A stretch of 56,570 bases of DNA from Ruminococcus sp. YE71 (GCF_900119155.1 NZ_FPIR01000006.1:174068-230637), one strand, 5' to 3'; counted from the first letter of the stretch, positions 17,999 through 27,717 are shown. A program made the numbers and translations. Notes: generated by a model from the letters alone, not told the origin.

Positions 17999-19126
17999 AT
18001 GAAAAACAAGATAAACAGGCTTGCTGCCGTCTGTCTGGTGCTGACCATGCTGGCAGGCTGCGGCAGAACGATAGAAGCGACCAACAGCTTGCCCGTGGCA
18101 ACTGCCGAAACTACGGCGGTCACGGCACTTGCGGCCGACACCTCGTCGGCGGACGAAAGTCAGGCAACCGCCGTCACATCGGCAGAAACCGCCGTCACTC
18201 CCCTTTCGGACAGTTCGGAAACGGACAGCAAAAAAACGACTGCATCCGAAAAACCTGCCGTCACCGTGCAGGAGACCCGACCGCCCGTTCAGACCACGAT
18301 CCCCGAAACGACCGAGCCGCCTGCTCCCGACCCCGACGACCTCAGCGTGCCGTACTCCGCGGCTTACGCGCTTTACCGTGCCGACGATGATATGCTGATA
18401 GCAGGCAGCGGCACCGACAAGCGCATCTCTCTCGCAAGCATCACGAAGCTGCTTTCGGCCTCGGTCATGCTGGAGCATCTCTCGCCCGATGACCTCGTGA
18501 CTGTCGGCGACGAGGTCTACCGCGCAAAGCCCGACTCCACCCTCAGCGGCATCGCACCGAACACGACGCTCACCGTCCGTGACCTCATCGCGGCAATGCT
18601 TCTGCCCTCGGGAAACGATGCCGCATATACCGTCGCGGTCTGCACCGCAAGGGCGGCTTCGGGGGACGCGGAAATGTCTGTCGATGCTTCGGTGGAGTAC
18701 TTCTGCGGACTGATGAACAGCTTTGCGGCAGAGCACGGCATGACGAACAGCCATTTCGCGAATCCCGAGGGCTGGGACGACCCCGACCACTACACCACCC
18801 TCGACGATCTGCTGAAACTCGCCGACTACGTGCTGACCGTCCCTGCCATCCGTGAGACCGCCGCCATGCACACCGTGTACTGCACACCCGTCTCGGGCGG
18901 CAGCTATTTCTGGACGAACACGAACCTGTTCCTCGACCCGAACAGCGCCTATTACCGCAGCGACTGCATCGGGCTAAAAACAGGCACCACCGCCGACGCA
19001 GGCTGCTGTCTTGTCAGCGCCTTCGATATCAGCGGCACCACATACGTCTGCGCGGTCATGGGCTGCGGCGAGAACACCGATCGTTACGAGCTGGTGCAGA
19101 AAATACTGAACAGATATATCCGATAG
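17999..19126 (+). CDS. D-alanyl-D-alanine carboxypeptidase lipoprotein (S11 family)
   Basis: Trims the terminal D-Ala from peptidoglycan stem peptides outside the cell. The N-terminal lipobox MLAGC predicts a lipoprotein, followed by a Ser/Thr/Ala/Pro-rich linker to about residue 118. The catalytic domain has all three penicillin-binding motifs: SITK (nucleophile Ser) near residue 147, SGN in LLPSGNDAAY, and KTG in GLKTGTTADAG. The family's C-terminal beta domain is absent, so it is a short S11 enzyme of 375 residues. GGAGG precedes the ATG at 17999. It has its own promoter and terminator. Confidence 0.9.
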   Translation: MKNKINRLAAVCLVLTMLAGCGRTIEATNSLPVATAETTAVTALAADTSSADESQATAVTSAETAVTPLSDSSETDSKKTTASEKPAVTVQETRPPVQTTIPETTEPPAPDPDDLSVPYSAAYALYRADDDMLIAGSGTDKRISLASITKLLSASVMLEHLSPDDLVTVGDEVYRAKPDSTLSGIAPNTTLTVRDLIAAMLLPSGNDAAYTVAVCTARAASGDAEMSVDASVEYFCGLMNSFAAEHGMTNSHFANPEGWDDPDHYTTLDDLLKLADYVLTVPAIRETAAMHTVYCTPVSGGSYFWTNTNLFLDPNSAYYRSDCIGLKTGTTADAGCCLVSAFDISGTTYVCAVMGCGENTDRYELVQKILNRYIR

Positions 19127-19132
19127 AAATGC

Positions 19133-19163
19133 AAAAAGCCCCGTCCGCACGGACAGGGCTTTT
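19133..19163. terminator. Bidirectional terminator between dacA-type gene and DUF3789 gene
   Basis: AAAAGCCCCGTCC/GGACAGGGCTTTT with A and T runs on both sides serves both converging genes. Confidence 0.85.
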
Positions 19164-19173
19164 GCTGTTTGTG

Positions 19174-19281
19174 TCATTTCAGACCGAAATGTCTGTCGGC
19201 TTCACCTGCCGCCTGACACAGACACATGACCGTCACTCCTATGAGCGACCCTGCAAAGGTCCCTATGATAAATCCGATCAT
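19174..19281 (-). CDS. DUF3789-like small membrane protein (35 residues)
   Basis: The frame starts MIGFIIGTFAGSLIGVTVMC and ends with a short charged tail. It has a single membrane segment with Gly spacing and the Cys near its end, as in the short DUF3789 proteins that are often missed in annotation. AAAGGGGG lies at a good distance before the ATG at 19281. It shares the bidirectional terminator with the gene on the other strand. Function is unknown; the assignment rests on length, layout and general likeness. Confidence 0.6.
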   Translation of the reverse strand: MIGFIIGTFAGSLIGVTVMCLCQAAGEADRHFGLK

Positions 19282-19427
19282 TTCCGTTCCCCCTTTCCTG
19301 CACCTTTTTATAATATGCCCGAAATACCGTTTTTTATCCTTTTTTCATCCACTTAACGGCCCGAAAAAGCCTGCCGCATCAGCAGATCTGCGAATATTAA
19401 TAAATGAAAAATTTTTTTATTTACCAC

Positions 19428-19456
19428 TTTACAAGACTGTCGTTTTGTGCTATAAT
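19428..19456 (+). promoter_or_regulatory. Promoter of carA-carB/dapF (TTTACA-17-TATAAT)
   Basis: TTTACA at 19428-19433 and TATAAT at 19451-19456 with a 17-base spacer. Only about 30 bases separate it from the start codon, so there is no room for a PyrR or arginine attenuator. Confidence 0.75.
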
Positions 19457-19492
19457 GTTATGTGAAAAAATTTGCGTAAGGAGGAATTTACG

Positions 19493-20569
19493 GTGCAGAA
19501 GGCATATCTTATTCTCGAAAACGGTACTGTATTTGAAGGAAAGAGCTTCGGCGCACAGGGCGAAACTATTGGTGAGATAGTTTTTACCACCGCTATGGTA
19601 GGCTACCTTGAAACACTTACCGATCCGAGCTATTACGGTCAGATCGTTGTTCAGACGTTCCCTCTTATCGGTAATTACGGTGTTATTCCTACCGATTTTG
19701 AGAGCAGCCGTCCGCAGGTAAAGGGCTATATTGTCAGAGAATGGTGTCAGGAACCCAGCAATTTCAGATGCGAGGGAGATCTTGACACTTTTTTAAAGGA
19801 GAACGGTATTATCGGTCTCTGCGGCATAGATACCCGTGCGCTCACAAGGATAGTGAGAGAGTACGGCGTTATGAACGGCAAGATCGTTCAGGAGGGTTCG
19901 GGTCTGTCATTTGCGGATCTCAAGAGCTACACTATCGAGGATGCTGTTGAGAACACTACCTGCAAGGAAGAAGAGACCTTTGAGCCCGAGGAGAAGAACG
20001 GTCACAAGGTCGTTCTGTTCGACTACGGCGCTAAGAAAAACATCTGCCGCGAGCTGTTAAAGCGCGGTTTCGAGGTCACTGTAGTACCCGCTTCTACCAC
20101 CGCAGAGCGTGTGAAGGAGCTTGCCCCCGACGGCATCATGCTCTCCAACGGCCCGGGAGACCCCGCAAAGAACACCGCTATCATCGAAGAGCTCAAGAAG
20201 ATCGCAAAGCTCGATGTTCCGATCTTCGGTATCTGCCTCGGTCATCAGCTGCTCGCACTTTCGCAGGGCGCTAAGACCGAAAAGCTGCACTACGGCCACA
20301 GAGGAGCTAACCAGCCTGTCTGTGAGGTAGAGACAGGAAGAGTGTTCGTTACCAGCCAGAATCACGGCTACGCTGTTATCAACGACTCGCTGCCCAAGGG
20401 TGCGAAGGCTTCCTTCGTGAACGTCAACGACGGCACCTGCGAGGGCGTAAGCTACGACTATATGCCTGCTATCTCGGCACAGTTCCATCCCGAAGCGGCA
20501 GGCGGTCCTCTCGATACGGGATTCATGTTCGACAGATTCAAGAGCATGATCGAAAAGTACAAGAAGTGA
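19493..20569 (+). CDS. carA: Carbamoyl-phosphate synthase small subunit
   Basis: Glutaminase subunit that delivers ammonia to CarB for carbamoyl phosphate, used in pyrimidine and arginine synthesis. It has 358 residues, the usual length. The N-terminal CPSase domain has VFTTAMVGYLETLTDPSYYG and DFESSRPQVKGYIVRE. The class I amidotransferase domain has the nucleophile Cys in FGICLGHQLLAL, and His and Glu in QFHPEAAGGP. The start is GTG 19493, 8 bases after AAGGAGG; no in-frame ATG fits. It lies 28 bases before carB in the same transcript. Confidence 0.96.
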   Translation: MQKAYLILENGTVFEGKSFGAQGETIGEIVFTTAMVGYLETLTDPSYYGQIVVQTFPLIGNYGVIPTDFESSRPQVKGYIVREWCQEPSNFRCEGDLDTFLKENGIIGLCGIDTRALTRIVREYGVMNGKIVQEGSGLSFADLKSYTIEDAVENTTCKEEETFEPEEKNGHKVVLFDYGAKKNICRELLKRGFEVTVVPASTTAERVKELAPDGIMLSNGPGDPAKNTAIIEELKKIAKLDVPIFGICLGHQLLALSQGAKTEKLHYGHRGANQPVCEVETGRVFVTSQNHGYAVINDSLPKGAKASFVNVNDGTCEGVSYDYMPAISAQFHPEAAGGPLDTGFMFDRFKSMIEKYKK

Positions 20570-20597
20570 TTAACGGATAACGAAAGGATTGATATAA

Positions 20598-23500
20598 ATG
20601 CCTTTAAATAAAGATATTAAGAGAGTTCTTGTTATCGGCTCGGGTCCTATTGTTATCGGACAGGCTGCCGAATTCGACTACGCAGGCACACAGGCTTGCC
20701 GCGCTCTCAAGCAGGAGGGTCTTGAGGTTATCCTCGTGAACTCCAACCCTGCTACCATCATGACCGACAACGCAATGGCGGATAAGATATACATCGAGCC
20801 GCTGACCCTTGAGACTGTCAAGAGGATCATCAAGAAGGAACGCCCCGACAGCGTGCTTTCCACCCTCGGCGGTCAGACAGGTCTGACCCTTTCGATGCAG
20901 CTCGCCAAGGAGGGCTTCCTCGACAAGTACGGCGTTAAGCTGCTGGGCGCCCGCCCCGACACCATCGACAAGGCTGAGGACAGACAGATGTTCAAGGACA
21001 CCATGGAGTCCATCGGTCAGCCCTGCATCCCCTCGAAGGTAGTTAATACCGTTGAGGACGCTATCGCTTTCGCTGACAGCGAGGGCGTCGGCTACCCGCT
21101 CATCGTTCGTCCTGCTTTCACCCTCGGCGGAACAGGCGGCGGTATCGTACACAACGAGGAAGAGCTCAGAGAGATCGCAGGCAACGGTCTGTACCTCTCG
21201 CCGATCACTCAGGTGCTCATCGAGAAGTGCGTATCGGGCTGGAAGGAGATCGAGTTCGAGGTAATGCGCGACTCCAAGGGCAACTGCATCACCATCTGCT
21301 CGATGGAGAACGTTGACCCTGTCGGCGTACACACAGGTGACTCCATCGTTATCGCTCCCTGCGTTACCCTTTCAAACAAAGAATTCCAGATGCTGCGTAC
21401 TGCGGCACTCAGAATAGTTGACGCACTCCAGGTAGAGGGCGGCTGCAACTGCCAGTTCGCACTCCACCCCGAAAGCATGGAGTACGCCGTTATCGAGGTA
21501 AACCCCAGAGTTTCCCGTTCGTCGGCACTCGCTTCAAAGGCTACGGGTTACCCGATCGCTAAGGTCGCTACCAAGATCGCTATCGGCTACACCCTCGACG
21601 AGATTCTCAACGCTGTAACAGGCAATACCTACGCCTGCTTCGAGCCGTCTATCGACTACCTCGTAGTAAAGCTGCCGAAGTGGCCGTTCGACAAGTTCGT
21701 TTACGCTAAGCGTGAGCTCGGAACCCAGATGAAGGCTACCGGTGAGGTAATGGCTATCGGCACCTCCTTCGAGCAGGCTATCATGAAGGCTGTCCGCGGC
21801 GCTGAGATCGGTCACGACTGCCTCATCAGCCCCAAGCACGAGGTGCTCAGCGACGACGAGATCAGAGCAAGACTCCACAACTGCGACGACGAGAGACTGT
21901 TCGTTGTATGTGAGGCTCTCAGACGCGGCGTTACCGTTGACGAGATCCACGAGATCACTATGATCGACGAGTGGTTCCTCAACAAGTTCCTCAAGATCAT
22001 CGACATGGAAAACAAGCTCAAGAGCGGCGACGATTCCGCCGAGACCTACGAGCTTGCAAAAGTACTCGGCTTCCCCGACAAGGTCATCGAGAGACTTTCG
22101 GGCAAGCCCGTCAAGAACCACAGACGCGCTGTTTACAAGATGGTCGATACCTGCGCGGCTGAGTTCGCGGCTATGACACCTTACTTCTACTCGACCTACG
22201 ACACCGAGGACGAGGCTGAGGAGTTCATCCGCTCCAAGAAGAGCACCAACAAGACCGTTATCGTATTCGGTTCGGGTCCTATCCGTATAGGTCAGGGTAT
22301 CGAGTTCGACTACGCTTCGGTTCACTGCGTATGGGCTCTTAAAGAAAAGGGATTCGACGTTGTTATCGTAAACAACAACCCCGAGACCGTTTCCACCGAC
22401 TTCGACACCGCTGACAGACTGTACTTCGAGCCGCTCACCAACGAGGACGTTATGAACATCATCGCTGTTGAGAAGCCTTACGGAGTAGTTGTGGCATTTG
22501 GCGGTCAGACTGCTATCAAGCTCACCAAGTACCTCGCTGCAAACGGCGTGAACATTATGGGTACGCCTCCCGATTCCATCGACGCGGCAGAGGACAGAGA
22601 GCGCTTCGACGAACTGCTTGAACTGCACAAGATCAAACGTCCGCAGGGCTTCACCGTTATGACTACCGACGAGGCTCTTGAAGTTGCGAACCGCATCGGC
22701 TATCCCGTGCTCATGCGTCCGTCCTACGTTCTCGGCGGTCAGAACATGATAATCGCCTTCAACGACGCGGACATCAAGGAGTACATGGCGATCATCCTCG
22801 CACAGGAGATCGAGAACCCGATCCTTATCGACAAGTACCTCATGGGTACCGAGCTTGAAATAGACGCTATCTGCGACGGCGAGGATATCCTTATCCCCGG
22901 TATCATGGAGCATATCGAGAGAACAGGCGTTCACTCGGGCGACTCCATCGCAGTATATCCCGCATGGAACGTTTCCGACGAACTTATCGAGCGCATCATC
23001 GACTGCTCGAAGAAGCTGGCTATCTCCCTCAAGACTATGGGTCTTGTGAACATCCAGTACCTCATCAACGAGGGCGAGCTGTATGTTATCGAGGTGAACC
23101 CGCGTTCGTCGAGAACCATCCCGTACATCTCCAAGGTAACGGGTGTTCCGATGGTAGATCTTGCTACCAGATGTATGCTCGGCGAAAAGCTCGCTGACAT
23201 GGGCTACGGCACGGGTCTCTACCGCAATTCGCCGTATGTGGCTGTCAAGGTGCCTGTATTCTCCTTCGAGAAGCTTATTGACGTTGATAACCACCTCGGT
23301 CCCGAGATGAAGTCCACAGGTGAAGTTCTCGCAGTTGCAAGCTCGCTGGAGGAGGCTCTCCACAAGGGTCTGACTGCGGCAGGCTACAAGCTCAACGTCG
23401 GCGGCGGAGTGCTCATCACCGTCCGCGATACTGACAAGGGCGAGATCCCGCAGACTGCAAAGGCGTTCTACGACCTGGGATTCAAGGTATATGCTACTCA

Positions 23501-24656
23501 CGGCACTGCCGCTGTTCTTTCCGACCACGGCATCCCCTGTGAGGAAGTTGCAAAGATAGGCGAGGCTGACGAGAATACCCTCACCCTCATCGAGAGCGGC
23601 AAGGTAAGCTACGTTATCTCCACCTCTTCCAAGGGCAGAAGTCCTCAGCGCGACAGCGTTAAGATACGCCGTAAGACCGTTGAGAGAAACATCCCCTGCC
23701 TGACTTCGCTCGACACCGCGAACGCTATCGCAGCTTCGCTGAGATCGAAGTACAACGAAAAGACTACCGAGATCGTTGACATCAACAATATGCGTCAGGA
23801 AAAGAAGAAGGTACGCTTCACCAAGATGCAGGGCTGCGGCAACGACTACATCTACTTCAACTGCTTCGACCAGCGCATCGACAATCCGGAGGGTCTGGCT
23901 CTCGCACTCAGCGATCGTCACTTCGGTATCGGTGGCGACGGCGTTATCCTGATCCAGCGCTCGGACGTTGCGGACGGCAAGATGAGAATGTTCAACCTCG
24001 ACGGTTCCGAGGGCAAGATGTGCGGCAACGGCATCCGCTGTGTTGCACGCTTCATGCGCGACAACGGACTTGTTGACAAGGACGAGTTCGATATCGAGAC
24101 GCTCAGCGGCATCATGCACGTCAAGCTGCTCCGCCACTACGGCGAAGTGAACGGCGCGACCGTAAACATGGGCGCGGCTATCCTTGACCCTACTCAGATC
24201 CCCGTAACTCTCGAAGCTGACGAGAACGGCAGAGTTGTTGACCGCAAGGTGAACATCGGCGGCAAGGACTACAACATCACCTGCGTTTCCATGGGCAACC
24301 CCCACGCTGTAACGTTCGTGACGGGCAACCTCGACGCTATCGACCTGGAGGACATCGGTCCTAAGTTCGAGAACGACGCTATCTTCCCCGAGAGAGTCAA
24401 CGCAGAGTTCATCAAGGTGCTCGACGACCACACCCTCAAGATGAGAGTATGGGAGCGCGGATCAGGCGAGACCTGGGCTTGCGGCACAGGCGCCTGCGCA
24501 GCTGCTGTTGCGGCAGTGCTCGGCGGCTACTGCAAGAAGGACACCGAGATCACCGTTAAGCTCAAGGGCGGCGACCTCCAGATCAAGGTCACCGACGAGG
24601 CTATCTACCTCACTGGCGACGCTATCACCGTATTCAGCGGCGATATCATCCTCTAA
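20598..24656 (+). CDS. carB-dapF: Carbamoyl-phosphate synthase large subunit fused to diaminopimelate epimerase
   Basis: A single open frame of 1352 residues. Residues 1 to about 1065 are a full CarB: two ATP-grasp halves, each with its GSGPI motif (VIGSGPIVIGQAAEFDYAG; VFGSGPIRIGQGIEFDYA) and ending in the MGS-like allosteric domain (YATHGTAAVLSDHG). Residues about 1072 to 1352 are a full DapF, which turns LL- into meso-diaminopimelate for lysine and peptidoglycan. It has KMQGCGNDYIYF, the first catalytic Cys in GKMCGNGIRC and the second in WACGTGACAAA. The junction reads DINNMRQEKKKVRFTKM; the internal ATG at 23790 has no Shine-Dalgarno. Both parts look intact, so the product should be bifunctional unless cleaved. 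A short overlap or sequencing slip is unlikely because the frame is open throughout. Confidence 0.93.
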   Translation: MPLNKDIKRVLVIGSGPIVIGQAAEFDYAGTQACRALKQEGLEVILVNSNPATIMTDNAMADKIYIEPLTLETVKRIIKKERPDSVLSTLGGQTGLTLSMQLAKEGFLDKYGVKLLGARPDTIDKAEDRQMFKDTMESIGQPCIPSKVVNTVEDAIAFADSEGVGYPLIVRPAFTLGGTGGGIVHNEEELREIAGNGLYLSPITQVLIEKCVSGWKEIEFEVMRDSKGNCITICSMENVDPVGVHTGDSIVIAPCVTLSNKEFQMLRTAALRIVDALQVEGGCNCQFALHPESMEYAVIEVNPRVSRSSALASKATGYPIAKVATKIAIGYTLDEILNAVTGNTYACFEPSIDYLVVKLPKWPFDKFVYAKRELGTQMKATGEVMAIGTSFEQAIMKAVRGAEIGHDCLISPKHEVLSDDEIRARLHNCDDERLFVVCEALRRGVTVDEIHEITMIDEWFLNKFLKIIDMENKLKSGDDSAETYELAKVLGFPDKVIERLSGKPVKNHRRAVYKMVDTCAAEFAAMTPYFYSTYDTEDEAEEFIRSKKSTNKTVIVFGSGPIRIGQGIEFDYASVHCVWALKEKGFDVVIVNNNPETVSTDFDTADRLYFEPLTNEDVMNIIAVEKPYGVVVAFGGQTAIKLTKYLAANGVNIMGTPPDSIDAAEDRERFDELLELHKIKRPQGFTVMTTDEALEVANRIGYPVLMRPSYVLGGQNMIIAFNDADIKEYMAIILAQEIENPILIDKYLMGTELEIDAICDGEDILIPGIMEHIERTGVHSGDSIAVYPAWNVSDELIERIIDCSKKLAISLKTMGLVNIQYLINEGELYVIEVNPRSSRTIPYISKVTGVPMVDLATRCMLGEKLADMGYGTGLYRNSPYVAVKVPVFSFEKLIDVDNHLGPEMKSTGEVLAVASSLEEALHKGLTAAGYKLNVGGGVLITVRDTDKGEIPQTAKAFYDLGFKVYATHGTAAVLSDHGIPCEEVAKIGEADENTLTLIESGKVSYVISTSSKGRSPQRDSVKIRRKTVERNIPCLTSLDTANAIAASLRSKYNEKTTEIVDINNMRQEKKKVRFTKMQGCGNDYIYFNCFDQRIDNPEGLALALSDRHFGIGGDGVILIQRSDVADGKMRMFNLDGSEGKMCGNGIRCVARFMRDNGLVDKDEFDIETLSGIMHVKLLRHYGEVNGATVNMGAAILDPTQIPVTLEADENGRVVDRKVNIGGKDYNITCVSMGNPHAVTFVTGNLDAIDLEDIGPKFENDAIFPERVNAEFIKVLDDHTLKMRVWERGSGETWACGTGACAAAVAAVLGGYCKKDTEITVKLKGGDLQIKVTDEAIYLTGDAITVFSGDIIL

Positions 24657-24664
24657 AAAACACA

Positions 24665-24698
24665 AAACAGCAGGTTTATGACCTGCTGTTTTTTTTGC
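24665..24698 (+). terminator. Terminator after carB-dapF
   Basis: AACAGCAGGT/ACCTGCTGTT with eight T. Confidence 0.9.
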
Positions 24699-24703
24699 GC
24701 TGA

Positions 24704-24741
24704 AAAGCCATCTGCCGTGTTTTTTCGGCAGATGGCTTTTT
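24704..24741 (-). terminator. Terminator of the GH43/esterase operon
   Basis: AAAAGCCATCTGCCG pairs with CGGCAGATGGCTTTTT; it can act in both directions and ends the minus-strand operon. Confidence 0.85.
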
Positions 24742-24743
24742 GT

Positions 24744-26141
24744 TCATCCGAGAGTTATCGACTTCAGCTGCGGTGTGCCGCTGCCTTTGAAGGTCAGCCA
24801 GAGCGCGTTCACGCCGTCGGGGATGGACACTTCCGCGAAGGCTGACGTCCAGACGTTGGTGTTGCTGACCGCTATCTCGCCCAGCACCCCGCCGTCCCAT
24901 GCTGTCTTTATCTGAAACACGCCGTTCCCGTAGCCGCGGGTAGAGATCCCGAACCGCCGCACTCCCTTGCAGTCGAAGTACCTGAACCCGATATTCGTGC
25001 CGTCACAGATGTTCGCGATGTAGCCCTCTTCCTCGTCGCCGTCTCTGCCGTCCTGAACTATCCTCGGAGCGTTGAGGTCGCCCACGTAAAGCTCCTTCTC
25101 CTCGGTGAACAGGCAGCAGGCGATATAAGCGGGGTACTCTCCCCTGCCCGTGAGCGGCGAGCCGTTGAGTCCGCAGGAGGTGATCTCCGCCTGCTCAAAA
25201 CCGCCGTCGGGACGCATTTTCAGCCGTTCGGCACAGCCCTGCCGCGAGAACCATGTGCCGTTGGTGTGGCGGTGGTAGAAAACGTACCACTCGCCGCTTA
25301 TCCCGACGATGCTGCCGTGGTTGTTCGCGCCGCGGACGGATGGCATTTCGGCAGGCTTATAGCTGTCGATGTGAAGGTCGGTGTTGCTGACCAGCACGCC
25401 GCCGTACTCAAAACCGCCCAGCGGACTGTCGCTGACGGCGTAGCAGAGCTCGTGCATCACCTCGGAGGAGTAGATGAAGAAATACCTGCCGCCTACCCTG
25501 CGTATCGAGGACGCCTCAAAGAACGCGTGCCCCTCGAATCCCGTGCCCTTGCTGTAGCAGCTTCCCGGGATGATGGTCACGGGGTCGGTGAGGACGGTGA
25601 GCATATCCCTGCCGAGAGTGACCACCCGCGAACCCGTCCGCGACCTGTCGCCCTGTCCGCAGAAACCGCTGTACATATAGGTCACGTCCCCCTCGGTGAG
25701 AACGGCGGGGTCGAACTGCGGTTCGTCGCCCCCGCGCTCGCCGAGACGGGTGCCGTCAGGATAGTGAACATAGCCGTAGAACTCGAACTTCCCCGCTGGC
25801 GTATCGCAGACCGCCACCGACATCACGCTCACCTTATCGAGGACATAGTAAAGGTAGTATCTGCCGTCCGCGCCGACGGTCACGTCTGGAGCGTAAAGGC
25901 ACATATGCCCGTCCCTGTTGAGCGGGTCAGCGGTCTTCGGGTAGATGACGCCCTCATATCGCCAGTTCCCGATGTCATCCACGGGTGCGGACCAGCAGAC
26001 GTAATCGCCGAGACAGAACACATGGCCGTTCCAGAGGTCGTGCGAACCGTAGATGTACACGCGGTCTCCGAACACGTAGGGTTCGCCGTCGGGGATGTAT
26101 TCCCAGCTGGGAAGATAGGGGTTGAAAGCCTGTTTTTTCAT
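24744..26141 (-). CDS. Glycoside hydrolase family 43 (arabinofuranosidase/xylosidase type)
   Basis: Hydrolyses arabinose or xylose linkages in hemicellulose; exact specificity cannot be read. The 465-residue protein has a five-bladed beta-propeller domain (1 to about 320). The general base Asp lies in YIPDGEPYVFGDRVYIYGSHD, the pKa-modulating Asp in LYAPDVTVGADG, and the acid Glu probably in FFEASSIRRVGGRYFFIYS. A second beta domain at about 330-465 resembles CBM6 or a GH43-associated module. There is no signal peptide, so it acts inside the cell on imported oligosaccharides. AAGGAGACTTTCAC precedes the ATG. It lies 38 bases after the esterase gene, which suggests an operon that strips acetyl or aryl esters and then side chains. 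Confidence 0.85.
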   Translation of the reverse strand: MKKQAFNPYLPSWEYIPDGEPYVFGDRVYIYGSHDLWNGHVFCLGDYVCWSAPVDDIGNWRYEGVIYPKTADPLNRDGHMCLYAPDVTVGADGRYYLYYVLDKVSVMSVAVCDTPAGKFEFYGYVHYPDGTRLGERGGDEPQFDPAVLTEGDVTYMYSGFCGQGDRSRTGSRVVTLGRDMLTVLTDPVTIIPGSCYSKGTGFEGHAFFEASSIRRVGGRYFFIYSSEVMHELCYAVSDSPLGGFEYGGVLVSNTDLHIDSYKPAEMPSVRGANNHGSIVGISGEWYVFYHRHTNGTWFSRQGCAERLKMRPDGGFEQAEITSCGLNGSPLTGRGEYPAYIACCLFTEEKELYVGDLNAPRIVQDGRDGDEEEGYIANICDGTNIGFRYFDCKGVRRFGISTRGYGNGVFQIKTAWDGGVLGEIAVSNTNVWTSAFAEVSIPDGVNALWLTFKGSGTPQLKSITLG

Positions 26142-26179
26142 GTGAAAGTCTCCTTATCCCGACTAATCGGGTAATTTTT

Positions 26180-27679
26180 TCACTCAAGCAGAACGCCCGT
26201 GAGCGAACTGCTCTCCACAGTCGGCACCGCACCCTCGGAAGTGAACTCCATCTCGGCGCGGTCGGTGTCCGTGTAGGGGCGCCACTCGGGGAGCTTATTG
26301 CCGTTGATGTCCGAGCCGTTCGGATCGCCGTTTCTGACGAAATTCGCGAGATAGTCGCACATCTGCCGTGCGATGTCGTAGTGTCTGCCCTCGTAGGGTC
26401 GGCTGCACTTCGCAAGGGTCTCGAAGAAGAACCAGAGGTCGCAGGAGTGGAAGGTGCCGGGCTTGTCATCGCCAGGGATGTCGGGTACGAAACGGTAGTA
26501 GTAGCAGGGCTTCGGGTCGGCGAGCCTGCCCTCGGCGAGGAACATCGACTTTGTGCCGATCTCGGGCGCGGACGCGGGAGCATAGCCTTCGTCGGTCATG
26601 ATGTGCGCTTCGGGGCATTTCAGGAAAGCCTCAAACTTCGCCCCCAGCGCCCTCTGCGCAAGCGACGCCAGCTGCATCTCGGTCGCGGCAGGGATGGTGT
26701 CGATGAACTCATCCCCCGTGTTGCCTGCCAGCACGGGCACGCGGATGCGGCTTCCCTTCCTGAACGCTTCCATCGGGTCGCCAGTGCTGAAAATGTCGTC
26801 CTGCACGATGACGTAGAACATCCCCCCCGCGTTTCGCAGCTCGGAATACTTGCGGCGGATGGTCTCGGCGTCGAGCTTCCGCGCTTCTTCAAGGGTCTTT
26901 ACGCCGAGATGCCCGAACAAGCGCTCGCCTTTCTTGCCTGCCGCTTCAAGGGTCTGCGGAACGAAAAACGGGTCGCGCTGATATGGGGAGCTGATGATGC
27001 CGCTCATCACCGCCGCCCTGTGGAACAAGCCCTCGTTGGCTTTGCACGCCATGTGCGCCATGACACTGCCGCCGCCTGCCGACTGACCTGCGATGGTGAC
27101 GTTATCGGGGTCGCCGCCGAAGTTCGCGATGTTGCGGTTCACCCAGCGCAGAGCCGCCTGCTGGTCGAGCATACCGAAGTTGCAGGGCGCATCGGGCTGT
27201 TCGGCGGTCAGCTGCGGATGGCAGAGGAACCCGAACGCCCCGAGCCTGTAGCTCACCGTTACCACCACGATCCCGCGCCGTGCAAGACGTTCGCCGTCGA
27301 ACTCCATCTCGGCGGTGTAGCCCCACTGGAAACCGCCCCCGTAAAACCACACCAGCACGGGCATCCGCTCGTCTGCGGACTTCGCACCCGTCCAGATGTT
27401 TAGGTAGAGGCAGTCCTCGCTCATGGGAATGTCGGGGTCAACGTGCCACTCGCGGCAGTAGATGTCCGTGCCGACGCCCGGTCTGTCCTGCATCGGGATG
27501 GGCGCGAAATCGAAACAGTCGCGCACGCCGTCCCAGCTGCGGCAGGGCTGCGGCGCTCTCCAGCGATACTCGCCGACAGGCGGCGCAGCAAATGGCACGC
27601 CCTTGAATGCGGTTATCCTCGGGTCAGCGGCAGCAAGCCCGCGCACTTTCCCGTTCTCGGTCTCGGTCGTTCTCAGCAT
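26180..27679 (-). CDS. Type B carboxylesterase
   Basis: An alpha/beta-hydrolase of 499 residues. It has FKGVPFAAPPVGEYRWRAPQ near the start, SEDCLYLNIW, the oxyanion GGG (VWFYGGGFQWG), the nucleophile Ser in IAGQSAGGGSV, and a His in FHSCDLWFFF near the C-terminus. All are standard for the COesterase family. No signal peptide is present, so it is cytoplasmic. Next to GH43, a role in removing acetyl or feruloyl groups from xylo- or arabino-oligosaccharides is likely, but the sequence does not fix the substrate. GAGGAG precedes the ATG at 27679. Confidence 0.88.
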   Translation of the reverse strand: MLRTTETENGKVRGLAAADPRITAFKGVPFAAPPVGEYRWRAPQPCRSWDGVRDCFDFAPIPMQDRPGVGTDIYCREWHVDPDIPMSEDCLYLNIWTGAKSADERMPVLVWFYGGGFQWGYTAEMEFDGERLARRGIVVVTVSYRLGAFGFLCHPQLTAEQPDAPCNFGMLDQQAALRWVNRNIANFGGDPDNVTIAGQSAGGGSVMAHMACKANEGLFHRAAVMSGIISSPYQRDPFFVPQTLEAAGKKGERLFGHLGVKTLEEARKLDAETIRRKYSELRNAGGMFYVIVQDDIFSTGDPMEAFRKGSRIRVPVLAGNTGDEFIDTIPAATEMQLASLAQRALGAKFEAFLKCPEAHIMTDEGYAPASAPEIGTKSMFLAEGRLADPKPCYYYRFVPDIPGDDKPGTFHSCDLWFFFETLAKCSRPYEGRHYDIARQMCDYLANFVRNGDPNGSDINGNKLPEWRPYTDTDRAEMEFTSEGAVPTVESSSLTGVLLE

Positions 27680-27717
27680 AATATCAACTCCTCATTTTTT
27701 GTGCTGCTGCCTGCGTT

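Noticed and set aside
21534..24431. 965-codon minus-strand ORF opposite carB-dapF
   Set aside because: Shadow of a long GC-rich gene; no recognisable domain and no start signal.
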